This document shows positions 17,047 through 26,035 of a stretch of DNA of 64,000 bases, piece after piece. Below the pieces are notes generated by a model. The model worked only from the letters and a program-made list of their open reading frames with translations, ran no database searches and was not told the DNA's origin. Origin of the DNA: JBGPGW01 sp046349515. Its GTDB lineage: Bacteria > Pseudomonadota > Alphaproteobacteria > CADEGL01. How positions within the stretch are numbered: position 1 is the first letter of the stretch; the number at the start of each line of letters is the position of its first letter. The translations under genes and the position numbers were made by a program. The stretch spans positions 1 to 64,000 of the forward strand of contig JAXMCE010000003.1 in assembly GCA_046349515.1 (NCBI GenBank), in the 5' to 3' direction.

Positions 17047-18606
17047 ATGACCAATTCGATGTCGACGACACCAGCCGATGTTTGCCTCATTTTGGAGGGC
17101 ACCTATCCTTACGTCGCCGGCGGCGTCTCGACCTGGACCCATGACCTGCTCCTGGCGCACCCGGAGTTGCGCTTTCACCTTGTCTCGTTGCTTCCGAAAC
17201 GCGAGGAGCGGAAGGCGCGATACACGATGCCGTCGAATGTGGTCGGCATCGATCACATCTACATCCAAGATATGCCCATCGGCGCGCGGCGCGTTTCCGA
17301 TGGTCCCAAGCTTTTTGCCGCCTTGGAACAAGCGCTCGGCCGCATGCAATCGCCCATCGGCGACTATGCGGATCTGGCTGCCATTATCGAGGCGCTGCGG
17401 CCCCATCGCGACGTGCTCGGTCGCCGGCTCTTGCTGAACTCCGAGGCCGCATGGAACCTGCTTGTGCGCATGTACGACGAGCGGCTCTCGAGCAGTTCGT
17501 TCCTTGATTACTTCTGGTCATGGCGCGCGCTCGTCGGCGGTATGTATTCGGTGGTGTTGCCGCCGATTCCGGCCGCCAAGGTCTACCATACCGCGTCGAC
17601 CGGCTATGCCGGCCTTTTTGCCGCCCGCGCGCGCCTTGAGACCGGGCGTCCGGTGTTGGTGACGGAGCACGGCATCTATACGAACGAGCGGCGAATCGAG
17701 GTCGCCATGGCCGACTGGCTGTTTGAAGGGCCGACCGAAGGTCTCAATGTCGATATCTGGCGCCGCAGCTTGAAGGACATGTGGACCGACACCTTCGCGA
17801 GCTATTCGCGGGCGTGCTATGCGGCAAGCGAGCGCGTCATCACGCTCTACGAGGGCAATCAGCAATTTCAGCTCGACGATGGCGCGCTGCCCGAGAAACT
17901 CTCGATCATCCCCAATGGGATCGCGATCAACCGCTATGCGCCGCTGCGGCGCGAAGGGGCCGCTCCGCGCGACGGTGGTCGCCCGCCGCATGTCGCGCTC
18001 ATCGGACGTGTCGTGCCCATCAAGGACATCAAGACGTTCATCCGAGCCTGCGGCATGCTTCGCGACAAGGTTGCGGACCTCAAAGCCAGTATCGTTGGGC
18101 CCTATGACGAGGATCCCGACTACTACGCCGAATGCCGCCGCATGATCCTGCAGATGGAGCTCGGCTCGGTCGTCACCTTCACCGGCCCCGTTCGTCTTGA
18201 CCAATTCCTCGGGCAGGTCGACGTGCAGGTTCTGACGAGCATTTCGGAGGGAATGCCCCTGGTCGTACTCGAGGCTGGAGCCGCGGGAATTCCCTCCGTC
18301 GTGACCGACGTCGGCGCCTGCCGCGAAATGATCCTCGGCCGCCGGAGCGAATCACCGTCCTTCGGTCCGGCTGGCACCGTGACGCCCTTGTCCAATCCGA
18401 AGGCGACCGCCGATGCGTGCCTTGCGTTGCTGACCGACCGAGACTGGTATTTGAATTGCAGCACCGCCATGCGCCGGCGCGTGCATCGCTATTACGACAA
18501 GGCAGATCAGGATCGCTCTTACCGAGCGCTCTATGATGCCTGCATGGCCTTGCCTGATCGCCGGCCGACCGCGGCCGAGGGCACATCGCTGCAGGCCGCG
18601 GAGTAG
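17047..18606 (+). CDS. pelF: PelF-type cytosolic glycosyltransferase
   Basis: A 519-residue GT4-family (GT-B fold) enzyme that polymerises the Pel chain from UDP-sugars on the cytosolic side. Family marks: the N-terminal LILEGTYPYVAGGVSTW block, diagnostic of PelF; VALIGRVVPIKDIKTFI; and the EX7E motif E401/E409 in SEGMPLVVLEAG. No signal peptide or membrane segment is present, as expected for a soluble enzyme docked on PelD/E/G. A GTG 13 codons upstream is in frame; I chose the ATG at 17047 because the conserved block follows closely. The next gene starts 4 bases after its stop. Confidence 0.93.
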   Translation: MTNSMSTTPADVCLILEGTYPYVAGGVSTWTHDLLLAHPELRFHLVSLLPKREERKARYTMPSNVVGIDHIYIQDMPIGARRVSDGPKLFAALEQALGRMQSPIGDYADLAAIIEALRPHRDVLGRRLLLNSEAAWNLLVRMYDERLSSSSFLDYFWSWRALVGGMYSVVLPPIPAAKVYHTASTGYAGLFAARARLETGRPVLVTEHGIYTNERRIEVAMADWLFEGPTEGLNVDIWRRSLKDMWTDTFASYSRACYAASERVITLYEGNQQFQLDDGALPEKLSIIPNGIAINRYAPLRREGAAPRDGGRPPHVALIGRVVPIKDIKTFIRACGMLRDKVADLKASIVGPYDEDPDYYAECRRMILQMELGSVVTFTGPVRLDQFLGQVDVQVLTSISEGMPLVVLEAGAAGIPSVVTDVGACREMILGRRSESPSFGPAGTVTPLSNPKATADACLALLTDRDWYLNCSTAMRRRVHRYYDKADQDRSYRALYDACMALPDRRPTAAEGTSLQAAE

Positions 18607-18609
18607 GTC

Positions 18610-19989
18610 ATGGCTGGCATTGGATTCGCGCTAAGAAAGCTGGTTCGTCGCGATGACCTGATCGGGATCATCCAGGGCTATAGCCACTCGGCGCTCGTCT
18701 CGACCGGCCCGTGGCTCTTTACCGTTATCTCGCTCGGATCGATTTCCTTTTTCACCGCAGGCGTCGCGCCCACGAGCGATCTCGTCACCTTCCGTCTCAT
18801 CGTCATCTACAATTTCGCATTCTCCCTGGTCTTGACCGGACCGGTGATGATGGTCACGACGCGCTACCTGGCGGACATGGTCTTTTTGAAGCAGGTGGGG
18901 GGCGCTGTCGGCATGTTTCTTGGCGCGCTCATGCTGGCCTACGGCACGCAGCTCGTTCTGGTCGGGCCATTCTATCTTGCCTATGTGCAGCTCGACCTGG
19001 GCATACAGATTCTCTCGATCTTCAACTATCTGGTCATCACGGGCATATGGCTCGCGAGCGTTTTTCTCACGGCCTTGAAAGATTACGCATCCATCACGCG
19101 CGCCTTCGCCCTGGGGATGGTCATCTCCGCATTCGGGGCCGTGGCGCTTTCCTATGACTGGGGCGCGGCCGGTCTCCTCTTGGGCTTCACCCTGGGTCTC
19201 GTCGTCATCCTGTTCTGGCTGATCGCCCGGGTGTTCGTTGAATACGCCTACACGGTGCGAGAGCCATTCACATTTCTCTCCTACTTCCGTCGCTATTGGG
19301 AACTCGCTGTGGCCGGCCTCTTTCAGGGCGCGGCAATCTGGATCGACAAGTGGCTCATGTGGTTCGCGCCCGAACGGGATCTGCAGCCGAGCGGCCTCAT
19401 TTCCTATCCCTTCTACGACACCGCCACGTTCATGGCCTACTTGACCGTGGTCCCGGCGATCGCGGGCTTCGTTGTCTCGGTCGAAACGGGTTTCTTTGAA
19501 AAATATTTGCGCTTCTATCGTGACATTCAGCGTCACGCCACGCTCGGCCAGATCACGGAAAATCAGCGTGCGCTGGTCTCGGCCGTGCTGAGGGGGTTGC
19601 GCAATCTGGTCATCTTGCAGGGCAGCATCACCTTCGTCGTCATCGCCCTCGCGCCGCGCTTGTTCGAGGCGACGGGTGTTCCCATCGGCGAGATCGGGAT
19701 GTTCCGAATCTGCGTCCTTGGGTCGTTCTTCCACGTCCTCACGTCCTGCTTGGCCGTCATCCTGGCCTACTTTGATCTGAGGAAGGCGGTCCTGTCGGTG
19801 TACATGCTCCTGTTCGTGACCAACACGGTCTTCACGCTGGCGACGCTTGAATTGGGATTTGCCTATTACGGCTACGGTTTCTTCCTTTCGGCGATCCTCT
19901 CGTTCGGGTTCAGCGTCATTCTCGTCGCGCACTATCTCGGACAGCTGCCATTCCTGACATTTGTCCGGAACAACACCTCCGTCGAATAG
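18610..19989 (+). CDS. pelG: PelG-type flippase-like membrane protein
   Basis: A 459-residue polytopic membrane protein with about twelve hydrophobic segments, of the MOP/Wzx-like group that includes PelG. The opening MAGIGFALRKLVRRDDL and the following STGPWLF stretch are characteristic of PelG. It is thought to move the growing polymer across the inner membrane together with PelF, PelD and PelE. The start lies 4 bases after the pelF stop. A perfect hairpin follows the stop codon and probably marks the end of the locus. Confidence 0.93.
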   Translation: MAGIGFALRKLVRRDDLIGIIQGYSHSALVSTGPWLFTVISLGSISFFTAGVAPTSDLVTFRLIVIYNFAFSLVLTGPVMMVTTRYLADMVFLKQVGGAVGMFLGALMLAYGTQLVLVGPFYLAYVQLDLGIQILSIFNYLVITGIWLASVFLTALKDYASITRAFALGMVISAFGAVALSYDWGAAGLLLGFTLGLVVILFWLIARVFVEYAYTVREPFTFLSYFRRYWELAVAGLFQGAAIWIDKWLMWFAPERDLQPSGLISYPFYDTATFMAYLTVVPAIAGFVVSVETGFFEKYLRFYRDIQRHATLGQITENQRALVSAVLRGLRNLVILQGSITFVVIALAPRLFEATGVPIGEIGMFRICVLGSFFHVLTSCLAVILAYFDLRKAVLSVYMLLFVTNTVFTLATLELGFAYYGYGFFLSAILSFGFSVILVAHYLGQLPFLTFVRNNTSVE

Positions 19990-19994
19990 CGCCC

Positions 19995-20017
19995 GCGTTG
20001 CGCAAGTGCCGCAACGC
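19995..20017 (+). terminator. Hairpin after pelG
   Basis: GCGTTGCG (19995-20002) pairs perfectly with CGCAACGC (20010-20017) over a 7-base loop, starting 6 bases after the pelG stop. There is no T-run, so the terminator call is moderate. The next gene (livK-like) starts 44 bases on with its own strong ribosome site. Confidence 0.45.
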
Positions 20018-20060
20018 CGGTACCCTGGCGTGTGAGTGACGTCGCGGGGGGATCAGTGCC

Positions 20061-21296
20061 ATGCGGGTCAGTTTTCTGCTGTCGGCGATTGTTGTCGCCG
20101 GTCTCGGTCTTGCCGCACCGGCCGCATCCAAAGTCGAGGGAAACACGATCGTCCTCGGTGCGGCCGTGTCTCTCACAGGCAAGTATTCGATCGACGGGCA
20201 ACACACCAAGAACGGCTATGAGCTGGCGGTCAAGCGCGTCAACGAACAGGGCGGTGTGAAGGTCGGCGGGAAGGCCTACAAGGTCGAGATTCGCTATTAC
20301 GATGACGAATCGAGCAATGAGCGCGCGGCGAGCTTGGTCGAGCGTCTCATCGCCCAGGACGGCATCAAGTTCATCCTCGGCCCCTACAGTTCGCCCCTCA
20401 CGGGCGCCATCGTTCCCGTCACCGAGAAATACAAGATCCCAATGGTCGAGGCGAACGGCGCGTCTCGTTCGCTGTTCACCAAGGGTTACAGGTATCTGTT
20501 CGCTGTCCTGTCGACGTCGGACCAGTATCTCTCGAGCGCTGTGGATCTGGCGGCGGAAAAAGCGCGGGAGGCCGGCAGGGATCCCTCGAGCCTGCGCTTG
20601 GCTTTGGCCATGGGCGACGACAGTTTTTCGCTCGACGTTCGTGCTGGCATCATTGATGCCGCCAAGCGCTATGGCATGACGGTCGTGATCGACGACAAGG
20701 TGCCGGACAATTTCACCGATGTTTCCGCGACTCTCGCGCGGGTCAAAGCGGTCAAGCCGGATGTCCTCTTGGTCAGCGGGCATGCTATGGGCGCGGCGAC
20801 GGCGACCCGCCAGATCGCTGATGCGAAGGTCGATGTTCCCGTCCTCGCGATGACGCACTGCGATTCGGCGCAAATCGCCGAGAAATTCGGTTCGGCCGCC
20901 GAGTACACCCTCTGTGCCTCACAGTGGGCGCCGACGCTTGCCTACAGCGACAAATGGTTTGGTTCGGCGGGGGACTACAACACGTTGTTCCAGAAGACGT
21001 ACGGATACGAAGCGCCGTATCAGGCGGCCGAATCGAGCGCGGCGGTCCTCGTTTTCGTCGATGCGATACAGCGGGCAAACGGGTTCGAAACTGAAAAGGT
21101 GCGCGACGCTCTTGCCCGCACGGATGTTCAAACCTTCTATGGGCCGATCAAGTTTGACGAGACGGGAAAGAACGTCGTCAAGCCGATGATGCTCTATCAG
21201 GTTCAGGACGGCGACTACAAAGTGGTCGCACCCACAAAGTGGGCAACCGCCAAACTCATCTATCCGCGGCCGGCATGGTCCAAGCGCGGGTCGTGA
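20061..21296 (+). CDS. ABC transporter substrate-binding protein, branched-chain amino acid/amide type
   Basis: A 411-residue periplasmic binding protein of the LivK/AmiC (Peripla_BP_6) family. A signal peptide covers about residues 1-23 (LLSAIVVAGLGLAAPAAS). Two-lobed fold signatures follow, with IVLGAAVSLTGKYSIDGQ near the N-terminus and FILGPYSSPLTGAIVPV. A GGGGGGA ribosome site precedes the ATG. It heads a complete five-gene importer (binding protein, two permeases, two ATPases). The family binds branched-chain amino acids, short amides, urea and aromatic acids. The nitrile hydratase genes downstream make an amide, nitrile or amino-acid derivative plausible, but the ligand cannot be read from sequence. 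Confidence 0.9.
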   Translation: MRVSFLLSAIVVAGLGLAAPAASKVEGNTIVLGAAVSLTGKYSIDGQHTKNGYELAVKRVNEQGGVKVGGKAYKVEIRYYDDESSNERAASLVERLIAQDGIKFILGPYSSPLTGAIVPVTEKYKIPMVEANGASRSLFTKGYRYLFAVLSTSDQYLSSAVDLAAEKAREAGRDPSSLRLALAMGDDSFSLDVRAGIIDAAKRYGMTVVIDDKVPDNFTDVSATLARVKAVKPDVLLVSGHAMGAATATRQIADAKVDVPVLAMTHCDSAQIAEKFGSAAEYTLCASQWAPTLAYSDKWFGSAGDYNTLFQKTYGYEAPYQAAESSAAVLVFVDAIQRANGFETEKVRDALARTDVQTFYGPIKFDETGKNVVKPMMLYQVQDGDYKVVAPTKWATAKLIYPRPAWSKRGS

Positions 21297-21336
21297 TCGA
21301 CAGCGATGTGAGCGTTCGCGGACGAGCGCCCAGGCC

Positions 21337-22236
21337 ATGACCAATTTGCTTCTCTTCGTCGAGGCGCCGGCTCTCCTCGTCCAGGTGATCGTGGACGGCG
21401 TCCTGGTGGGCGCGCTGTTCGCGCTTGCCGCCTACGGCCTCGCCCTCGTTTGGGGCGTCATGAACATTATCAACATCGTGCAGGGAGAGTTGGTGCTGCT
21501 GGGCGGCTATGTCGCGCTCACCGTAATTCGTACCGGCCTCGGTCCCTTTTTCGCAATCCCCGTCGCGGGGGCGGCGCTGTTCGTCATCGGATGGGTGCTC
21601 TATCGCGGCGTCCTGTTCCGCGTCGTCGACAAAGATCTGTTCACGTCAGTGCTCGCGACGTTCGGCCTTAGTATCTTGATCGCCCAGCTCTTGAATCAAG
21701 GTTTTGGCGCCGATGTTCGGTCGATCGACTCTGGCCTTGGCACTTGGCTTCTTTTTGATGGCGTTGTGACGATCGCGAAGATTCGCGTCGTTGCATTCGC
21801 GCTGGCGATCGCGATCGGCGCAATTCTGGTGATGTTCCTGCGGTACACGCGTCTTGGCCGCGCGATTCGCGCAACGGCCCAGAACGCGCGCGCGGCTCGC
21901 ACCCTCGGCATCGATACGGATCAAGTCTACGCCTGGACCTATGCGATCAACGCCGCCATTTGCGGGGCGTCCGGCGCGCTCATTGTGATGATCTGGGTGA
22001 TCCAGCCCTTTGGTGGTCTTCTCTACACTGTCCGGGCCTTCATGATCGTGATCGTCGCTGGCTTGGGAAATGTTGCGGGCGTCATCGGGGCGGCGCTCGG
22101 TCTTGGCGCTGCGGAGACCTTTGTTGGCTTCGTTCTGGGGACGCAGTTTCAGTCGGCGTTCGTCTTCTCGCTCCTGGTTATCATCCTGGTCATTCGGAAT
22201 CTGCGCCTCGCTCGCCAGCGCCAATATCTTCGATGA
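21337..22236 (+). CDS. livH: LivH-type ABC permease
   Basis: A 299-residue inner-membrane permease of the LivH family with about eight hydrophobic segments. The family pattern appears at LFALAAYGLALVWGVMNIIN and in the cytoplasmic coupling segment RAIRATAQNARAARTLGID, where it contacts the ATPases. Forms the translocation path with the LivM-type protein. The stop overlaps the next start (ATGA). Symbol denotes family position, not proven substrate. Confidence 0.9.
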   Translation: MTNLLLFVEAPALLVQVIVDGVLVGALFALAAYGLALVWGVMNIINIVQGELVLLGGYVALTVIRTGLGPFFAIPVAGAALFVIGWVLYRGVLFRVVDKDLFTSVLATFGLSILIAQLLNQGFGADVRSIDSGLGTWLLFDGVVTIAKIRVVAFALAIAIGAILVMFLRYTRLGRAIRATAQNARAARTLGIDTDQVYAWTYAINAAICGASGALIVMIWVIQPFGGLLYTVRAFMIVIVAGLGNVAGVIGAALGLGAAETFVGFVLGTQFQSAFVFSLLVIILVIRNLRLARQRQYLR

Positions 22237-23252
22237 CGGTATCTCGGCGGTCGTGGGCCATTGCGGCCGTGGTAATTCTCTTAGCGCTGGGCGCGCCGAT
22301 CGTGGTGCCCGGCCTCAAGGTTCAGCTCGCCATCCTCTGCATCATGGTCGTGCTCTCCCTCACATGGGACACGCTCGGCGGGCAGATGGGCTACAACTCC
22401 TTCGGCAACGTTCTTTTCTTCGGCGTTGGCATGTATGCGAGCGCCATCACCCAGGTCGGCCTCTTCCACGATGTTGGCGCCTATACGGCAGTATCGGGGT
22501 CAGGCACCTTCGCGTTCTCACCGACGCAGTACTTCGTGGGTTTGGCCTCGGGCCTTCTCGCCGCTCCGGTTGCTGCCGTCGTATTCGCCGCCGCCCTGGG
22601 GACAGGCCTGCTCGGCCTTCGCGGTCATTATTTCGCGATCGCCACGCTTGGGCTCGGCATCGCGGGCGGCGAGTTCGCAGCCTCGTGGGAGTACATCGGA
22701 GGGGCTTCCGGATTCCATCTGCCGCTGTTCCCCGGCGATTTTGACGATCGGGCCCTTTTTTTCTACGGCTTGGCACTCGCCCTGGCCGTGGCCACGGCAC
22801 TCGTGCTCCGCTTTCTCTATTCGGGGCGGTTTGGCCTCGTGCTCAATGCCATCCGCGACGATGAGGACAAAGCCGAAGCGCTCGGCCTCCTCACCGTCCG
22901 GCACAAGGTCGTCGCATGGTGCGTCGCTGCGGCCTTCGTCGGCCTGGCGGGCGCCATCTTCGGAAACCTCAACGGTTTGATCGAGCCGCGTGAAGTCGCA
23001 TTCTCGGGTGCGACGTTCGGCGTGTGGATGGTGCTGATGGCGATCCTCGGTGGCAAGGGCACGCTGTGGGGACCGGTCCTTGGTGCCGTCGTCTTCTACG
23101 GAACGAAGGAGCTGTTCTGGACCTACCTTCTCGGCTGGCAAAGGGTGGCGCTCGGTCTTCTCATCGTCGTCATCGTCCTATTCGTCCCGACCGGTATCCT
23201 GGGCTCTGCCCGTTTCGGACGCCGTGCGGTGCAACGGGAGGTGGGCGGATGA
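22233..23252 (+). CDS. livM: LivM-type ABC permease
   Basis: A 339-residue permease with about ten hydrophobic segments, partner of the LivH-type protein. Family features: LTWDTLGGQMGYNSFGNVLFFG near the start is the LivM hallmark, and the coupling helix NAIRDDEDKAEALGL contacts the ATPase. The frame is open far upstream inside livH, but the ATG at 22233 overlaps the livH stop and starts the first hydrophobic segment. Its own stop overlaps the livG start (ATGA). Confidence 0.9.
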   Translation: MTVSRRSWAIAAVVILLALGAPIVVPGLKVQLAILCIMVVLSLTWDTLGGQMGYNSFGNVLFFGVGMYASAITQVGLFHDVGAYTAVSGSGTFAFSPTQYFVGLASGLLAAPVAAVVFAAALGTGLLGLRGHYFAIATLGLGIAGGEFAASWEYIGGASGFHLPLFPGDFDDRALFFYGLALALAVATALVLRFLYSGRFGLVLNAIRDDEDKAEALGLLTVRHKVVAWCVAAAFVGLAGAIFGNLNGLIEPREVAFSGATFGVWMVLMAILGGKGTLWGPVLGAVVFYGTKELFWTYLLGWQRVALGLLIVVIVLFVPTGILGSARFGRRAVQREVGG

Positions 23253-23983
23253 CCGCGCTCCTCGACGTCCAATCGGTCTCGAAGCGCTTCGGCGGCGTCG
23301 TTGCCAACGACCGGATCACGCTGTCGGTGACGCCGGGCGAAATCGTCGGCCTTATTGGTCCGAACGGTTCGGGCAAGACGACGCTATTCAACTCGATCGC
23401 CGGCCAGCACCCGATCGATGGCGGAACGATTTCCTTCGCTGGACGAGAGATTTCGGCGCTTCGCACGGGCGCCATCGCGCGCCTGGGACTTATCCGCACC
23501 TATCAGCAGACCCGCGTCTTCCGTCGAATGACGACTCTGGCCAACATGCTGGTCAGCGCATCCGTCGAACATGGTTCGATGTTTCGCCGACCGACATCGA
23601 CAGATCGCGATCGCGCGGAGGAATTGCTGACTTTTGTGGACCTCGCCGAGAAACGTCATCTCCGTGCGGGCGATCTATCCTTCGGGCAGCAGAAGTTGCT
23701 CGAATTCGCGATGGCGCTCATGCGAGGGCCGCGGCTCCTGCTGCTCGACGAGCCGACCGCGGGCATCAATCCCACGCTCATCAACAGCCTCGTCGAGCGC
23801 TTGCGGCGTGCCAATGCCGAGCTCGGCGTGACGCTTCTCGTCATCGAGCACAACATTCCCGTCATCATGGCGCTCGCCTCTCGTCTCTATTGTCTCGCCC
23901 ATGGCGAGTTGCTGGCGGAAGGGACGCCGGAAGCGATCCGCGACGATCCACGCGTCATCGACGCCTACCTGGGGGCGCGCTGA
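23249..23983 (+). CDS. livG: LivG-type ABC ATPase
   Basis: A 244-residue cytosolic ATPase powering the importer. Walker A GPNGSGKTT is at residues 37-45, the ABC signature reads LSFGQQK, and Walker B is LLLLDEP followed by the LivG-specific TAGINP. The switch histidine lies in VIEHN. The signature has SF instead of the usual SGG, which is common in LivG. The start overlaps the livM stop, and the stop overlaps the livF start (TGATG). Confidence 0.93.
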   Translation: MTALLDVQSVSKRFGGVVANDRITLSVTPGEIVGLIGPNGSGKTTLFNSIAGQHPIDGGTISFAGREISALRTGAIARLGLIRTYQQTRVFRRMTTLANMLVSASVEHGSMFRRPTSTDRDRAEELLTFVDLAEKRHLRAGDLSFGQQKLLEFAMALMRGPRLLLLDEPTAGINPTLINSLVERLRRANAELGVTLLVIEHNIPVIMALASRLYCLAHGELLAEGTPEAIRDDPRVIDAYLGAR

Positions 23984-24759
23984 TGGTGCCCGCGCCCGGG
24001 TCGACGCCCACTCGCGAGCATCTTCGCGCACTCGCGGGGGCCGAGCCTTACCTCGCGGTCGACGGCCTCGCGGCCGGCTACGGCCGCGCCGAGATCGTCC
24101 ACGGCATCGATCTCTATCTCGGACGGGGCCAGTCGCTCTGCCTCATCGGGCCCAACGGTGCCGGCAAGTCGACCGTCCTCCATGCGCTCTTTGGATTTGC
24201 AGACCGTTTCCGGGGCCGCATCGCAATCGATGGGCGCGACGTGGGCGGTTTGGCGCCTCAGCGCAAGCTCAAAGATGCTGGGATGGCTTACGTTCTCCAG
24301 GACAATTCTGTCTTCCCCGACCTCACGGTTGAGGAAAACCTCCTGATGGGCGGCTATCTCATGGCCAGCGCTGCGGAGGCGGCCGCTGAGACCGACCGTA
24401 TCCTTGGCCGTTCGGAGCGCCTCGCCCGGCGCCGGCGCGAGCGGGCCGGCGTTCTTTCCGGCGGGGAGCGTCGCATCCTCGAGATTTCGCGCGCGCTCGT
24501 CATGGATCCGACCGTGTTGCTCATCGACGAGCCCTCGATCGGACTCGAGCCGCGGTCGATCGACCTCGTATTCGAGATGCTCGACGACCTCAAGTCGAGA
24601 GAAGGCAAGACGATCGTCATGGTCGAGCAGAATGCGAAAAAGGGGCTCGCCTTCGCCGATATCGGATACGTCCTCGTGGCGGGCAGGCTGGCCATGGCCG
24701 ATCGGGGAATGACGCTGCTCGAGAACCCCGAGGTCGGGCGGTTGTTCCTCGGTGCATGA
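23983..24759 (+). CDS. livF: LivF-type ABC ATPase
   Basis: A 258-residue ATPase, second nucleotide-binding subunit of the importer. Walker A GPNGAGKST is at about 56-64, the signature LSGGERR is present, and Walker B is VLLIDEPSIGL. The catalytic-loop residue is VEQN with Gln in place of the LivG-like His, as usual for LivF. About 25 residues precede the first strand, longer than many LivF proteins, but the ATG coupled to the livG stop is the natural start. The DUF488 gene begins 22 bases after its stop. Confidence 0.92.
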   Translation: MVPAPGSTPTREHLRALAGAEPYLAVDGLAAGYGRAEIVHGIDLYLGRGQSLCLIGPNGAGKSTVLHALFGFADRFRGRIAIDGRDVGGLAPQRKLKDAGMAYVLQDNSVFPDLTVEENLLMGGYLMASAAEAAAETDRILGRSERLARRRRERAGVLSGGERRILEISRALVMDPTVLLIDEPSIGLEPRSIDLVFEMLDDLKSREGKTIVMVEQNAKKGLAFADIGYVLVAGRLAMADRGMTLLENPEVGRLFLGA

Positions 24760-24781
24760 GGCGCATGCTAAGCTTTGGCGC

Positions 24782-25312
24782 ATGACACCAGCGGCGCAGG
24801 CGAAATCGGCCACGATCTTCACGATCGGTCATTCTGTGCATGCGCTGCCGCGGTTCCTTGAACTCCTCGCAATCCACGGTATCGCGCTGGTCATCGACAC
24901 GCGCGGTCGGCCCTATTCGCGTTGGAACCCGCAATACAACCGGGAGCGTTTTGCGGATTCCCTCAAGGAAAAGGGTGTGGGCTATCTTTGGTTGGGGGAC
25001 TCGCTCGCCGGGCGGCCCGAGGACAAGAGCCTTTATGGCACGGACGGCAAGCCGGACTGGGCGCGGATCGTGGCCGCGCCCGGGTTCGCCCGTGGGATTG
25101 ATCGGGTCATGTCGGAGGCATCGCGCCCCGTAGCCATCCTTTGCGCCGAAGAGGATCCCATGCGCTGCCACCGGCGCTTTCTCCTGACCCCGCCGTTACT
25201 CGCGCGCGGTGCGTCCGTTCTGCACATCCGCGGCGATGGGCGGCTGGAGAGCGAGGGGGAGCTCTGCGCGCGCGACCGCCGGCCGCAACTCGAGCTCTTT
25301 GCGGCCTCATAG
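24782..25312 (+). CDS. DUF488 family protein
   Basis: A 176-residue protein of the DUF488 family, whose function is not established. Conserved elements are visible: FTIGHSVHALPRFLELL near the N-terminus, DTRGRPYSRWNPQYN, and the cysteine-containing LCAEEDPMRCHR, which is the family hallmark. A GTG ten codons upstream is in frame and overlaps livF; the ATG at 24782 is more typical in length. It sits between the importer and the nitrile hydratase genes on the same strand, so it is probably cotranscribed, but its role there is unknown. Confidence 0.85.
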   Translation: MTPAAQAKSATIFTIGHSVHALPRFLELLAIHGIALVIDTRGRPYSRWNPQYNRERFADSLKEKGVGYLWLGDSLAGRPEDKSLYGTDGKPDWARIVAAPGFARGIDRVMSEASRPVAILCAEEDPMRCHRRFLLTPPLLARGASVLHIRGDGRLESEGELCARDRRPQLELFAAS

Positions 25313-25384
25313 CTCCGTCTGGCGGTGTTCCCGGCGCTGACCTACACTCCCTTCTCCTCGTTGCCGATTTGAGGGAGGCGGGGT

Positions 25385-26035
25385 ATGCCCAGTTACGATT
25401 CGGACCGCGTCGGCCACATCCACCGGGAGCTTCACAGCCATCTCCCGTCCGAGCCCGCCTTGCGAATCAAGGCGCTCGAGAGCCTTCTTGTCGAAAAGGG
25501 GCTGCTCGATTCGCGAACCGTCGATGCCTGGGTCGAAGCCTATTCGGAGCGGATCGGGCCAAAGCGGGGCGCTGCGATCGTCGCCCATGCCTGGGTCGAC
25601 CCTAGCTTCAAGGCCCGTCTCCTCGAGGATGGAACCGAAGCGGTGAAGGAAATGAGCTTCGGCGAGAATGCGACTCCGCATTTGAAGGTCGTCGAGAACA
25701 CACCCTCCGTTCACAACGTGGTGGTTTGCACGCTCTGCTCTTGCTATCCGCTCCAGGTTCTCGGGATCCCCCCGAACTGGTACAAGTCGGCCGAGTATCG
25801 CGCGCGGGTCGTGCGCGATCCGCGCGGGGTGCTGGCGGAATTCGGCGTCTCGATCGGGAATGACGTCGAAGTCCGCGTCTGGGACAGCACGTCGGAGCTT
25901 CGCTATCTCGTCCTGCCCGAACGCCCGGTGGGAACCGCGGGCTGGGAGGAAGCGAAGCTGGCCCGCCTCGTCACGCGCAATTCGATGATCGGAACGGATC
26001 GCGATCTGTCGCCGCAGGTCCGGAAGGTGTTCTGA
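25385..26035 (+). CDS. nthA: Nitrile hydratase alpha subunit, cobalt type
   Basis: A 216-residue subunit carrying the metal of nitrile hydratase, which converts nitriles to amides. The metal-binding claw VCTLCSCYP has C115, C118 and C120; the last two are normally oxidised to sulfinic and sulfenic acid. Thr between the first two ligands is the mark of non-corrin cobalt enzymes (iron enzymes have Ser). Thiocyanate hydrolase gamma shares this fold, but the separate full-length beta partner favours nitrile hydratase. AGGCGGGG precedes the ATG. The stop overlaps the beta start (TGATG). Confidence 0.93.
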   Translation: MPSYDSDRVGHIHRELHSHLPSEPALRIKALESLLVEKGLLDSRTVDAWVEAYSERIGPKRGAAIVAHAWVDPSFKARLLEDGTEAVKEMSFGENATPHLKVVENTPSVHNVVVCTLCSCYPLQVLGIPPNWYKSAEYRARVVRDPRGVLAEFGVSIGNDVEVRVWDSTSELRYLVLPERPVGTAGWEEAKLARLVTRNSMIGTDRDLSPQVRKVF

